DNA of 51,623 nucleotides from Ideonella_A sp031398385 (GCA_031398385.1 JANNNE010000026.1:1-51623); one strand, 5' to 3'; positions 25,833 through 34,911 are shown, counted from the stretch's first letter. Program-made: numbers and translations. The notes: generated by a model from the letters alone, not told the origin.

Positions 25833-26129
25833 TCAGGTGGCTTCCGCGCAGCCGGCGGGCAACTTCATGCCACCATGATGCAGTCGCCGGTAGGGCGCAG
25901 TGATGTCTTCTTCGCAGACCCCGGCTTGGCGCTCATCGACGCTTCGACGAGACACCGTGGGAACGGCGGCAACCCGCTGGGGCGCGGCTTTGAACGGGTC
26001 CACGGCTGCAATCTGCCGATGCTCGATGCAGTCGACAACGGTTTCATGGCTTGGAGTTTCAGGGGCTGCAACGGCAGCGGCCACACTGCACAGCATCATC
26101 ATCAGGGTCAGCGTCGTGTTGCGCTTCAT
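25833..26129 (-). CDS. small secreted hypothetical protein
   Basis: 98 residues. A clear signal peptide (MKRNTTLTLMMMLCSVAAAVAA, cleavage near AAP) is followed by a ~75-residue mature part with three Cys residues (VDCIEHRQ, GVCEED, AGCAEAT). A strong ribosome binding site GAGGAG lies before the ATG. I recognise no family. Location: probably periplasmic. It is divergent from the hybrid-kinase gene, with 203 bases between starts. Confidence 0.7.
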   Translation of the reverse strand: MKRNTTLTLMMMLCSVAAAVAAPETPSHETVVDCIEHRQIAAVDPFKAAPQRVAAVPTVSRRSVDERQAGVCEEDITAPYRRLHHGGMKLPAGCAEAT

Positions 26130-26332
26130 GGCTCACTCCTCGGATCTTGTGGCACGTCCCGTGCGTTAGTTGAAAATATATCCAGCGTGCTGTTCGCGAC
26201 AAGTCGGCTTGCACCATATCGCAAGGTAGGAAGGCTCCCACACGCGCTGCCGGAACCAACTCGGCAAGGCCTGCGCGGTCGAGTCGTAGCAGCGAGAATC
26301 GGCAGCGTGGCATCAACCCTTGATTTCATTCC

Positions 26333-29300
26333 GTGAGCCCCGACGAATCCGGCCCTCTGGTTGATTTGCCGCTGGCAGTCGCCCTCCTTGAGCAAGGCGG
26401 CGGATTGCTTGCAGTCAGCGATGTTCACGGCGCCCTCCTGTGGGCCAACCGGGCTTTCCGGCAACAGTTCGGCTCGCAGGCGCTGACCGGCACCCGGTTG
26501 CAGACCATCTTTGCTACGACCAGCGAGCCAGCATCGCTTTGCAACATTGCTGAAGCATTGCTGGATGGTGAACCTGTCGAGACGGTGCTGGCTTGGCGCA
26601 GGGCCGACGATCGCCGCCAGGACTCGTCGCCGAGTTGGCTGCGCGTGCGAATTTCGAAAGTGGGCGACCATCACGTGTGGACCCTCACCGACATCAGCAC
26701 CGAACGATCGCTGCGGGCCAGGTTGAATCGACTGGAGGAGTTGCTCGATACCGCGCAGGAGTTCGGCCGCCTCGGCGTCTGGGAGCGTGAGCTGTCGACC
26801 GGCAAGGGGCGCTGGGACGACCATGTCTTCCGGTTCTGGGGCATCTACCCGAACCAGGGCACACCGAGTTTCGAAGACGCCGCAAAACACATTCACCCGG
26901 ATGACCAGAGTTCGCGTGAATTCGTGGCATCGACCAAACAGGCGGGGCGCTACTCGCAGCGTTTTCGCGTCGTCCAACCGGACGGCAGCCTGCGCTGGCT
27001 TCATTCGCACTGGGAGATCAAGGCGTCAGCTGACGGCACGCCGAGCCATGCAGTCGGGATCATGGTGGATGACAGCGAGACCGTCTCGATGGCGCGCCAA
27101 CTCAGCGAGGCGACGGCCAAGCTGACGATCGCGGTCGAGCTCGGAGAAATCATCATCTTCGAGCAGAACCTGAACACCGACCACATGACGCTGAATGCCC
27201 GTGGCTGCGACATCCTCGGCCTGCCGTTCAGCGAACAAGGCATCCCCACCGGCGCGTTCGAAGAGCTGATTCATCCCGACGATCGCGAGGAAATGCGGGC
27301 GACCGCGGTTCGCGCGCTGGAGGAGCGCAGGCCGGTCGACATCCAGGTTCGATACCGGCGATCCGACGGGCAGTGGCGGCATCTGCTGTCGCGCCGCGTG
27401 TTGCAACGCGACGCCAAGGATCGGCCGCTGGCGTTTGCCGGCGTCGCGCTCGACGTGACCGAGCGTGTGCATGCGCAGCGCGCGCTCGAGGAAACCGCGC
27501 GCGGCCTCGAGGTTGCCACGAAGGCGGCCGGCGTCGGCATCTGGAGTCGGGATACCAGCACCGGCGAAGGGCAGTGGAACGGACAGATGTTCCGGCTGTT
27601 TGACCGCGATCCGCAACTCGGGGTGCCCTCGCGTGAGGCGTGGCTGTCGACCATGATGCACCCCGCCGACCGGGCGCTGATGGCTTCGGTACAACAACGG
27701 CTGGCGATCTCGCCGGAGGGTGCCACCACCGAATACCGCGTGATCCGACCCGACGGCTCGATCCGTTGGATGGTCGAACTGGCGCGCCGCGAGGAGCGCA
27801 ACGGCCGCCTGATGATCTTCGGCGCCACCATGGACATCACCGATCGCAAGCGTGCCGATCTGGCGCTGCGGCAGGCCAACGAACGCATCGCCCTGGCGAC
27901 CCGCGGCGCGGGCATCGGCACCTGGGAGCGCGACTTGCGCACCGAAGCCGTCCGCTGGGATGAACAGATGTTTGTGTTGCGCGGCTTGGCGATGCCCGTC
28001 CAACCCGACCAGCAGACCCGTGCGGCCAGCGAGTTGCACAAGACCCTGATCCATCCGGACGACACCGAGCAGATCGAAACCGACAACCTGCGTTCGATGA
28101 ACGAAGCGACGATGGCCAGTCACGAATACCGCGTCCGGCGGCCCGATGGCAGCTATCGCTGGCTGGCGTCGCGATCGATTCCGGTGCCCGACGACAGCGG
28201 CCAGGTGGTGCGGCAGATCGGGGTGGAATGGGACGTTCATGACCGCGTGATGGCCGACGAGGTTCGCCGCGAAGCGCAGGTGGCTCAGCGACAGAGCGAG
28301 GCCAAGGCTGCGCTGCTGGCGCGCATGAGCCACGAGTTGCGGACGCCCTTGAATGCCATTCTCGGATTCACCGAGCTGATGGCGCGCGATCAGGCACCGG
28401 GTGTCGAATCGAAGTCGCCCCTGGGCGGCGGGGCGATCGACCGCAGCGCGCGGCTCGCGCACATCCGCCATGCGGCCGAACGCCTGCTCGAACTGGTCGA
28501 CGATGTGCTCGACCTGTCCAGGATCGAAACCGGCGAACTGAAGCTGCAACCCGACGCCATCGAACTGCTGCCGTTGCTGCAGGAAATCACCGACCTGAAT
28601 GCGCAGAAGGCGCGGACGCGGGCGGTGCGCCTGCGCCTAAACGGCGAGCCGGTGACGGTTTTCGCCGACCCGACCCGCCTGCGACAGATCCTGTCCAAGC
28701 TGGTGGCCCACCATGTGGGCATCACCCCCGCGCGCAGCCAGCTGGAGGTGGGGGTCTCGCGCTCTGGCAGCGAGGCGCGCATTTCACTCGCCGAGCGGGG
28801 CCGTCCCGGCACCACGGCGCTTCAGCTCGACTTCTTCGGCCTGTCGGACACGGGGCTCACCGCTGCGCGGCCCGACCCCGATGCCGATTTCGGCCTGTTC
28901 GGTGCCTTGTTGAACGGCATGAATGGCCGCATCGAATGGCGCCGGGAAGCGGCCGACGGCGAACGCGTCGTCATGTGGCTGCCGCTGTCGGCAGCCGGGC
29001 AGGTCGACGCCCAGCCACCGATCGAACCCCGCACCGGACCAGGCCGTCGGGCGCAGGTCTTGTACATCGAGGACAACCCGGTGAATGTGATCCTGGTCGA
29101 AGAGCTGTGCAAGCAGCGCGGGGACATCGACTTCTGCAGCGAGTCCCATGGCAACGCCGGGGTCGGCAGGGCGCTGCAGCTTCAGGCCGATCTGATCCTG
29201 ATCGACATCCACCTGCCCGACATCGACGGCTTCGAGGTGCTCCGCCGGCTTCGCGCGCAGCCGCAGACGGCGGCAAGCTGCTGTGTTGCGCTTTCCGCCA

Positions 29301-29440
29301 ACGCAATGCCCGAGGATGTAGCGCGCGCCCGGGCCGCCGGGTTCGACGACTACTGGACCAAACCGATCCGGTTCGCGAGCTTTCTCGCCGGGCTCAATCG
29401 ATTGCTGCCTGACCGGCCCCAACAACCGCCCGCAGCCTGA
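26333..29440 (+). CDS. multi-PAS hybrid histidine kinase with C-terminal receiver; ATPase domain degenerate
   Basis: 1035 residues, no membrane segment, so probably cytoplasmic. About five PAS-type sensor modules fill residues 15-640; the PAC-like segments FRVVQPDGSLRWLH, YRRSDGQWRHLL, YRVIRPDGSIRWM and YRVRRPDGSYRWLA are visible. The HisKA helix SHELRTPLNAILGFTELM carries His667. The expected ATPase domain (about 740-890) is poorly conserved: the N-box position reads RQILSKLVAHHVGI (from residue 784) without the usual Asn, and no D-x-G-x-G is seen. A receiver domain follows with Asp958 (LILIDIHLPD) and Lys1010 (WTKPI). The GTG start has no clear ribosome binding site, but a TGA lies in frame just upstream. 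Confidence 0.87.
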   Translation: MSPDESGPLVDLPLAVALLEQGGGLLAVSDVHGALLWANRAFRQQFGSQALTGTRLQTIFATTSEPASLCNIAEALLDGEPVETVLAWRRADDRRQDSSPSWLRVRISKVGDHHVWTLTDISTERSLRARLNRLEELLDTAQEFGRLGVWERELSTGKGRWDDHVFRFWGIYPNQGTPSFEDAAKHIHPDDQSSREFVASTKQAGRYSQRFRVVQPDGSLRWLHSHWEIKASADGTPSHAVGIMVDDSETVSMARQLSEATAKLTIAVELGEIIIFEQNLNTDHMTLNARGCDILGLPFSEQGIPTGAFEELIHPDDREEMRATAVRALEERRPVDIQVRYRRSDGQWRHLLSRRVLQRDAKDRPLAFAGVALDVTERVHAQRALEETARGLEVATKAAGVGIWSRDTSTGEGQWNGQMFRLFDRDPQLGVPSREAWLSTMMHPADRALMASVQQRLAISPEGATTEYRVIRPDGSIRWMVELARREERNGRLMIFGATMDITDRKRADLALRQANERIALATRGAGIGTWERDLRTEAVRWDEQMFVLRGLAMPVQPDQQTRAASELHKTLIHPDDTEQIETDNLRSMNEATMASHEYRVRRPDGSYRWLASRSIPVPDDSGQVVRQIGVEWDVHDRVMADEVRREAQVAQRQSEAKAALLARMSHELRTPLNAILGFTELMARDQAPGVESKSPLGGGAIDRSARLAHIRHAAERLLELVDDVLDLSRIETGELKLQPDAIELLPLLQEITDLNAQKARTRAVRLRLNGEPVTVFADPTRLRQILSKLVAHHVGITPARSQLEVGVSRSGSEARISLAERGRPGTTALQLDFFGLSDTGLTAARPDPDADFGLFGALLNGMNGRIEWRREAADGERVVMWLPLSAAGQVDAQPPIEPRTGPGRRAQVLYIEDNPVNVILVEELCKQRGDIDFCSESHGNAGVGRALQLQADLILIDIHLPDIDGFEVLRRLRAQPQTAASCCVALSANAMPEDVARARAAGFDDYWTKPIRFASFLAGLNRLLPDRPQQPPAA

Positions 29441-29481
29441 AAAAAACCGGCCATCTCAGGATCCCTTCAGGATGGCCTTTT
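29440..29481 (-). terminator. bidirectional terminator between the kinase and the coiled-coil gene
   Basis: GGCCATC (29449-29455) pairs with GATGGCC (29471-29477). On the minus strand the stem is followed by seven T residues, and on the plus strand by four. The stem and loop overlap the last codons and stop of the minus-strand gene, and it sits 9 bases after the kinase stop, so it can serve both convergent genes. Confidence 0.8.
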
Positions 29482-30007
29482 CGTCTTTTTCATCGAACTT
29501 TCGATTGTCGCAATCGCGTGCATAAGCGGCACGTCCGTTTTCGAATGCCAGCACCTTGGCATTGAAGTCCTCGACCTTGGCTTCGAATTCCACGACCTGC
29601 TTGTTGCGGTTGGCAGCGCGCTGGTTGTAGGCGCTCACCGCTTCGGCATTGCTGCGATCAAGCGTTGCCAGATCGGCACGCAGCGCCTCGCCATCACGCT
29701 TGACCTCCTCGGTAGCGGCACTGACATCGGACTGCATGCGGGTGACCTCGACCCCCTGAGCCTTGTTGCGCACCTGCAGATCCATGCACGCGCGCAACTG
29801 GTCGCGGGTCAGCAAGGTTTCGACGGGTTTGGGTGCGGCAGGTGGGGACTCGGCTTTCTTGACGCTCGGGCGCGCCGGCGGGGTCTTCTTGGCAGGCGGA
29901 TCGGCAGCGTCGGCCGGCGCTGCCAGTAACATGCTGGCGGCGGCGACGAGCGTGACAAGGGGCAGAATCGACCGACGCGGCCGGAACGATGGAAGCGGGA
30001 GCATCAT
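29456..30007 (-). CDS. secreted coiled-coil hypothetical protein
   Basis: 183 residues from the ATG at 30007. A signal peptide (RRSILPLVTLVAAASMLLAAPADA) precedes a Pro/Lys/Ala-rich linker, then ~110 residues of charged helix with no prolines. These contain many Glu, Lys and Ala residues, e.g. LRACMDLQVRNKAQGVEVTRMQSDVSAATEEVKRDGEALRADL in its first half, which fits a coiled coil. One Cys lies in the coiled-coil start and one near the end (YARDCDNRKFDEKD). Open sequence continues to 30103 and an internal ATG at 30049 is possible. Probably periplasmic. I recognise no defined function. Confidence 0.75.
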   Translation of the reverse strand: MMLPLPSFRPRRSILPLVTLVAAASMLLAAPADAADPPAKKTPPARPSVKKAESPPAAPKPVETLLTRDQLRACMDLQVRNKAQGVEVTRMQSDVSAATEEVKRDGEALRADLATLDRSNAEAVSAYNQRAANRNKQVVEFEAKVEDFNAKVLAFENGRAAYARDCDNRKFDEKDEKAILKGS

Positions 30008-30170
30008 GACGGGTTTCGACGGACGGGGGCAGGCTTTCGATTTCGGCATCTGGACCGGCCAGACGCCACTGGGGCCGGCATGATGCCACGTGAACTGCGC
30101 CATCGTGCAATTTCGACCAGAAGCCGACCGTCACAAGGCCCCCTCCTCGACCAGCATGCAGGGAACCGAC

Positions 30171-30896
30171 ATGGGCCTGTCGCCTGAAGATCCCCAGCCT
30201 CGGGCCTGCGGCTCGACTGCGTCGCACCCGGCGGCGGCAGCCACGTCGCCGAGCAGCGAAGACAACTGGGAACCGGGGTCGATCGCCGCCGCCGACGACG
30301 ACCGGTCGCATGTGGTCGTCCCGCCGACCGAACCGCGGCAGGTGTTGCTGTTTTCGGGTCACCGGGTCGATGAACCCGACCGTCACCTGCCCCGCTTCAC
30401 GCCATCAATGCTGCCGGCGGCCCGACGACGCCTGGCCGAGGAACTGGCCGACCTGCAGGCCGGCCCACTCGACGTGGCGTACTGCCAGGCAGCCGCCGGT
30501 GGTGACCTGTTGTTTCTCGAATGCTGCCAGGCACTGGGCATCCGCTGCATCGTGCTGCTGCCCTTCGTCGAGGCGCGGTTCATCGAACAGTCGATCCTGG
30601 CCAGCATCGACGGCCAGCACTGGCTCGATCGCTGGCTGGTCGCCAAGGCCCGTCTGAATGAGCCACCACATGAAATGCCGCTCGAATTGGCGCCGCCATC
30701 GCCCGGCGTCGATCCCTACGAACGCTGCAATCGCTGGCTGTTGAATTCGGCGCTCGCCTGCGGTGCAGACAAGCTGCGACTGCTCTGCCTGTGGGATGGG
30801 CTCGGCGGCGACGGACCCGGCGGCGTTCGCCACATGGTGGACGAAGCGCAGCGGCGAGGCGGCAGCTTGCGCTGGATCGACACCCGATCCTTGTAG
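30171..30896 (+). CDS. SLOG-like Rossmann-fold protein of unknown function
   Basis: 241 residues from the ATG at 30171, which has AGGGAA five bases upstream; GTG 30090 or ATG 30156 would be longer. The first ~50 residues are low-complexity. The core opens with a beta-strand and Gly motif (VLLFSGHRVDEPDR), then PRFTPSMLPAARRRLAEEL and a second strand with CQAAAGGDLLFLECCQALGIRCIVLLPF. This resembles SLOG/LOG-type nucleotide-sensing Rossmann domains. The C-terminal part has YERCNRWLLNSAL and LCLWDGLGGDGPGGVRHMVDEA, ending in WIDTRSL. I recall similar domains attached to TPR, cyclase or TIR modules. Ligand binding is inferred. No partner gene is adjacent. Confidence 0.72.
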   Translation: MGLSPEDPQPRACGSTASHPAAAATSPSSEDNWEPGSIAAADDDRSHVVVPPTEPRQVLLFSGHRVDEPDRHLPRFTPSMLPAARRRLAEELADLQAGPLDVAYCQAAAGGDLLFLECCQALGIRCIVLLPFVEARFIEQSILASIDGQHWLDRWLVAKARLNEPPHEMPLELAPPSPGVDPYERCNRWLLNSALACGADKLRLLCLWDGLGGDGPGGVRHMVDEAQRRGGSLRWIDTRSL

Positions 30897-30965
30897 AGGA
30901 TCAGGCTGCAGCCCGACCTGCCGGCGATGTCTGCGGGCTGCTGCGCGCCGTCCGCACCACAGCGA

Positions 30966-32357
30966 TCAATCAGTCGATATCGGCGTGCGCATCGTGACCA
31001 GCTCTTCGGCCATCGTCGGGTGGATACCCAGCGTCGCGTCGAACTGTGCCTTGGTGGCACCCATGCCCATCGCGACGGCGAACCCCTGGACGATTTCACC
31101 CGCCTCGGCGCCGACCATGTGAAGCCCCACCACCTTGTCGCTGGCGGCATCGACAACCAGCTTCATCATGCTGCGCTCGTCGCTGTCCGAAAGGGTATGT
31201 TTGAGCGGCCTGAATTCGCTGCGAAAGATCTGCAGGCGCCCGTGCCGGGCCCGTGCCGCCTCTTCTGCGAGCCCGATCGTGCCGACGTTCGGATGCGTGA
31301 AGACGGCGGTCGGTATCAGTGTCGGATCGAAACTGCGCTTGCCGTCTCCGAACAATCGGTCGACCACCACGCCGGCCTGAGCCAAGGCCACCGGCGTCAG
31401 CTGCGGGCCATCGGTCACGTCGCCCACGGCGTGGATCGACGGCAGGTTGCTGGCGCCCCGGGCATCGACCTTCACCGACCCGTTCGGCCGCATCTCGACG
31501 CCGATTTCAGCCAGACCCAGGCCATGTGTATTCGGTCCGCGGCCGGTCGCCATCAGCACGGTATCGGCGCCCAGCATGCTGCCATCATCCAGATGGACAT
31601 GCAGCCCCGCGTCGCTGTGGCCGAGTGCGGCCGGTTTGCGTCCGAAGCGCAGATCAACACCCTTCTTGCGCATCTCGACCGCCAGGAACCGGCCGATGTC
31701 GGCATCGAAGCCGCGCAGCAGACTGTCGCCGCGGATCAACTGGGTCACCTCGGCGCCCAGGCCGTGAAAGATCGACGCCATCTCGCAGGCGATGTAGCCC
31801 GCACCGACGACCGTGAGTCTTTTCGGAAAGGTCGGAAGATCGAACATCTGATCCGATACCACAGCATGATCGCAGCCCGGAATCGCCAGATGGATGGGGT
31901 GCCCGCCGGTGGCAACGAGCACATGGGCCGCCTTCACGGTGATGGTCGACCCATCGTCCAATGAATCCACGCCGACCTCATGCGGCGACAGCAACCGTGC
32001 CCGGCCCCTCAGCAGGCTGACGCCCGAGCCTTCGAGCAAGCCCTCGTAGACACCGTTGAGGCGCGAAATCTCGGCCTTGCGGCGCACCTTCAGGCGCTCC
32101 CAGTCCAGCACCGGACTGCTCGGCGGCCAACCGAAGCCCGGAGCCTCGGCAAACGCTTCGGCATAGTGCGCAGCAATGCTGTAAAGCTTTTTCGGGATGC
32201 ACCCCACGTTGACGCAGGTGCCACCGGTGGCGGCCATTTCGGCCACCGCGACACGTACCCCGCGTTGTGCGGCGAGCCGCGCCGCACGCACCCCGCCACT
32301 GCCGGCGCCAAGCACCATCAAATCAACTTCCAGATCGGCCACACACGCTCCCGTCAT
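30966..32357 (-). CDS. gor: glutathione-disulfide reductase
   Basis: 463 residues from the ATG at 32357. The FAD motif LGAGSGGVRAARLAA is near the N-terminus, then the redox-active disulfide GGTCVNVGCIPKK. NADPH-binding VVGAGYIACEMASIF is followed by basic residues, the second FAD motif is HAVGDVTD, and the dimer-interface FDATLGIHPTMAEELVT carries the catalytic His-Glu pair. It keeps glutathione reduced in the cytoplasm with NADPH. Length and motif order match the glutathione reductase group rather than mercuric or lipoamide reductases. It is a single-gene unit, convergent with the SLOG-like gene. Confidence 0.92.
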   Translation of the reverse strand: MTGACVADLEVDLMVLGAGSGGVRAARLAAQRGVRVAVAEMAATGGTCVNVGCIPKKLYSIAAHYAEAFAEAPGFGWPPSSPVLDWERLKVRRKAEISRLNGVYEGLLEGSGVSLLRGRARLLSPHEVGVDSLDDGSTITVKAAHVLVATGGHPIHLAIPGCDHAVVSDQMFDLPTFPKRLTVVGAGYIACEMASIFHGLGAEVTQLIRGDSLLRGFDADIGRFLAVEMRKKGVDLRFGRKPAALGHSDAGLHVHLDDGSMLGADTVLMATGRGPNTHGLGLAEIGVEMRPNGSVKVDARGASNLPSIHAVGDVTDGPQLTPVALAQAGVVVDRLFGDGKRSFDPTLIPTAVFTHPNVGTIGLAEEAARARHGRLQIFRSEFRPLKHTLSDSDERSMMKLVVDAASDKVVGLHMVGAEAGEIVQGFAVAMGMGATKAQFDATLGIHPTMAEELVTMRTPISTD

Positions 32358-32480
32358 CAGATCCCTGGCCGCGCCAGTGCGCACTCACCGCCCCACATCA
32401 TGCCGCAGCGAATGCACGGCCCGGCCGAGCACTTGCGGCGTCCCTGCGCTCGGTGGGACACTCGGGCCGGAGGATAGGCC

Positions 32481-33011
32481 ATGAAATACCTGAAGTATCT
32501 GCTGATCATCGTGCTGCTGGTGGCAGCAATCCTGTTCGGCGGCGGGCTGCTGCTGTCACCGAAATTCACGGTCCTGCGCACGGTCGAAATCAACGCACCG
32601 CCCGAGGTGGTCTATCCGCTGGTCGCCGATCCGCGTGCGTGGCAACAGTGGTCGGTCTGGAACCGGCGCGACCCCTCGATGCAGATGAGTTTCAGCGGCG
32701 AGCCGATCGGTGCCGGTGCGGGCTGGGCCTGGATGAGCGAGTCTCAAGGCAACGGGCGGATGGCCTTCACGGCCGCCGAGCCGAACGAGAAAATCGTGTT
32801 CACCTTGTTCTTCGACGATTTCGACAGCGTCTCATCGGGCAGCTTTCTGTTCGAGCCGCTCGGCAGCGGCACCCGGGTCAGCTGGGTCATGAATGGCGAC
32901 ATGGGCGCCAACCCGCTGATGCGCTGGTTCGCACTGGCATCCGACAAGATGATCGGCGGCGATTTCGAGGCCGGACTGGCCAACCTCAAGGTGGTGGCAG
33001 AACGGCGCTGA
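32481..33011 (+). CDS. membrane-anchored SRPBCC-family protein
   Basis: 176 residues. One N-terminal hydrophobic helix (YLLIIVLLVAAILFGGGLLL) anchors or exports the protein. The rest is a START/SRPBCC (polyketide cyclase-like) domain: VEINAPPEVVYPLVADPRAWQQWSVWNRRDP, then the beta-sheet and a C-terminal helix ending in GLANLKVVAERR. The hydrophobic cavity would bind a lipid or other hydrophobic ligand. A strong ribosome binding site GGAGGA precedes the ATG. The gene is divergent from gor and convergent with the mutarotase gene. Confidence 0.88.
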   Translation: MKYLKYLLIIVLLVAAILFGGGLLLSPKFTVLRTVEINAPPEVVYPLVADPRAWQQWSVWNRRDPSMQMSFSGEPIGAGAGWAWMSESQGNGRMAFTAAEPNEKIVFTLFFDDFDSVSSGSFLFEPLGSGTRVSWVMNGDMGANPLMRWFALASDKMIGGDFEAGLANLKVVAERR

Positions 33012-33034
33012 GCGGCGCGCTCGATTCCGGCCGA

Positions 33035-33994
33035 TCAGTCGGGTGCAAGGGGCTGTTCGCCCACGTCGTTGCGGATTTCAATCGTCTGCCGACCGACCCA
33101 GCACTCGCCTGCCGGCACGACGACCGGTGTGCCGATGGCTGCGGCCTCGACACACAACATCTCGCGCCAGCCATCGTCCGGAAGATCGTCGAGCTGGACT
33201 GCCCGTTCGGGGCCGGGGTTCCAGATCACAGCGTCTGGAAACCCGTGACTCGAGATGTCGACCACTCGCCCCCCGTCGTGAAGCACCAGCGGCTTCGCGA
33301 CATCGAAATAGATGCGGTCCAATTCACCGTCGGCCCGCAAGCGCGAGGCGGCATCGATCTGCTCGGTGGCGCGAACCTTGTCGAAATAGCGCAGGCGGTG
33401 CAAACCATCGATCGAGGCCAAGGCGGCATCGTCGACCCTGAGGTAGGTGTGCAAAGCGGCGGTGAAGCGAAGCGGTTCGACCGGTGCCGGATCAGGCGTG
33501 TTGCCGTTGTCGTCGCTGCCGTTGCCGTCGCTGGCACCGTCGCGATGCTCGATGGCCAATTCGATGTCCAGGCGCGAGCCCGCGATGTGCACGCTCAGCT
33601 CGGCGATGAACCGCTGCGGCCAGAGCGCGAAGCTGGCGGCGTCGTCGACCAGGCGAAGTACCGCCAGGGCATGGCGTTCACCCTGCACCAGGCTCAGCGG
33701 CTGCCAGCTCCTGGTCCGCGCGAACCCGTGGCGCGGCAAATCACCGTTGCGATCGAATTGCGGGAAGATGACAGGCACTCCGCCGCGAATCGCGGCTCGA
33801 CCGTCAAAAACCGCACTCGGCGACAGATACAGCTGCTCGCCCAGCCCCGGCGGACACCAGGCGACCAGATGCGCGCCGTGCAGCAGCAGCGTGGCATTGG
33901 CGCCGTCCCCCGACCGCAGGTGGAGCGCTGGCAAGCCGCGGAATTCACCGACGATCGACGTCGGCGAGTCGTGGCCGTCAGGACGGATCGTCAT
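33035..33994 (-). CDS. D-hexose-6-phosphate mutarotase (YeaD-like)
   Basis: 319 residues with an aldose-1-epimerase fold. Family marks are LLLHGAHLVAWCP, GGVPVIFPQFDRNGDLPRHGFAR (catalytic His), LHTYLRVDD and the C-terminal VIWNPGPERAVQLDDLPDDGWREMLCVEAA with the catalytic Glu. The likely reaction interconverts alpha- and beta-glucose-6-phosphate. The ATG at 33994 overlaps the stop of the potassium-channel gene (ATGA), which fixes the start and suggests translational coupling. An open frame to 34093 is not needed. A short Asp/Gly-rich insertion (GNGSDDNGNTPD) lies mid-protein. Confidence 0.9.
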   Translation of the reverse strand: MTIRPDGHDSPTSIVGEFRGLPALHLRSGDGANATLLLHGAHLVAWCPPGLGEQLYLSPSAVFDGRAAIRGGVPVIFPQFDRNGDLPRHGFARTRSWQPLSLVQGERHALAVLRLVDDAASFALWPQRFIAELSVHIAGSRLDIELAIEHRDGASDGNGSDDNGNTPDPAPVEPLRFTAALHTYLRVDDAALASIDGLHRLRYFDKVRATEQIDAASRLRADGELDRIYFDVAKPLVLHDGGRVVDISSHGFPDAVIWNPGPERAVQLDDLPDDGWREMLCVEAAAIGTPVVVPAGECWVGRQTIEIRNDVGEQPLAPD

Positions 33995-34911
33995 GATGAT
34001 GTCGCTTTCGCAGTCGATCGGGTCGCGGGCGGCAACGCCGCACCGCAGTCGCGACAATACCTGGCGGTCCATTCGTGCCCCTCGCTGAGGCATTCAGGGC
34101 AGGTTCGGGTGGTGGGCGGCCGGATCCGCTGCGCGGCGAATTCGGCGCCGACGATTCCGGTCGGGACGGCCAGGATGCCCCAGCCGATCAACATCTGCCA
34201 CGAAGCGATGAAACGGCCCAGATCGGTCTGCGGCGTGATATCGCCGAAACCGACGGTCGTCATCGTGACGATCGCCCAGTAGACGCCGACCGGGATGCTG
34301 GTGAAGCCGTTCTTCGGACCTTCGATCACATACATCAAGGTGCCCATGAGCAGCACGACGAGCAGCACGAACATCAAGAACACCAGGATCTTGCGCCGGC
34401 TCGACCGCAGTGCGCTGCCGAGCGACTGGAACTCGGCCACATAGGCACCCATCTTCAGGATCCGGAAAATCCGCAGCAGGCGGAGGATGCGTACATCGAT
34501 CAGCGCCGACAACCCCGGCACGAGAAGGGCCAGGTAGGTCGGCAAGACAGCAATCAGGTCGATCACACCGAAGAAGCTTCGCGCATAGGCCAGCGGCCGC
34601 CGAACACACCACAGCCGCGCCAGATACTCGGCCGTGAACAGCAGTGTGAAAACCCATTCGGCGATGCTGAAGGCCATGCCGAACCGCACCCGGATCGACT
34701 CGACACTGTCGAGCACCACCACCACGAGGCTGAACACAATGACCCAGATCAACATCAGATCGAAGCGCCGGCCAGCCACCGTATCGGCCTCGAAGATGAC
34801 GATGTAGACCCGTCGTCGCCAGCCGTGCTCCGGCACGCCGAAACCATGCTCGTCGTCAGCGCGGGTGCCAAGCACGGGATCGAGAGTGGATTGAGAAGGC
34901 GGTTTGGTCAT
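33991..34911 (-). CDS. voltage-gated-type potassium channel with C-terminal zinc ribbon
   Basis: 306 residues. Six membrane segments are visible: LMLIWVIVFSLVVVVLDSV, a charged S4-like helix RILRLLRIFRILKM, and the pore pair VFLMFVLLVVLLMGTLMYVIEG and the last helix around MLIGWGILAVPTGIVGAEF. Between them the selectivity filter is TMTTVGFGD. After the pore the protein ends in a CPEC...CRDCG four-Cys zinc-ribbon-like segment, an unusual tail. It is a homotetrameric inner-membrane channel by family. The start at 34911 fits the family; a frame to 35562 is antisense to the thioesterase gene. Its stop overlaps the mutarotase start. Confidence 0.9.
   Translation of the reverse strand: MTKPPSQSTLDPVLGTRADDEHGFGVPEHGWRRRVYIVIFEADTVAGRRFDLMLIWVIVFSLVVVVLDSVESIRVRFGMAFSIAEWVFTLLFTAEYLARLWCVRRPLAYARSFFGVIDLIAVLPTYLALLVPGLSALIDVRILRLLRIFRILKMGAYVAEFQSLGSALRSSRRKILVFLMFVLLVVLLMGTLMYVIEGPKNGFTSIPVGVYWAIVTMTTVGFGDITPQTDLGRFIASWQMLIGWGILAVPTGIVGAEFAAQRIRPPTTRTCPECLSEGHEWTARYCRDCGAALPPATRSTAKATSS

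Noticed and set aside
32267..34282. A 671-codon plus-strand frame across the SRPBCC, mutarotase and potassium-channel genes
   Set aside because: It passes through three genes with good motifs; its sequence is low-complexity and matches nothing.
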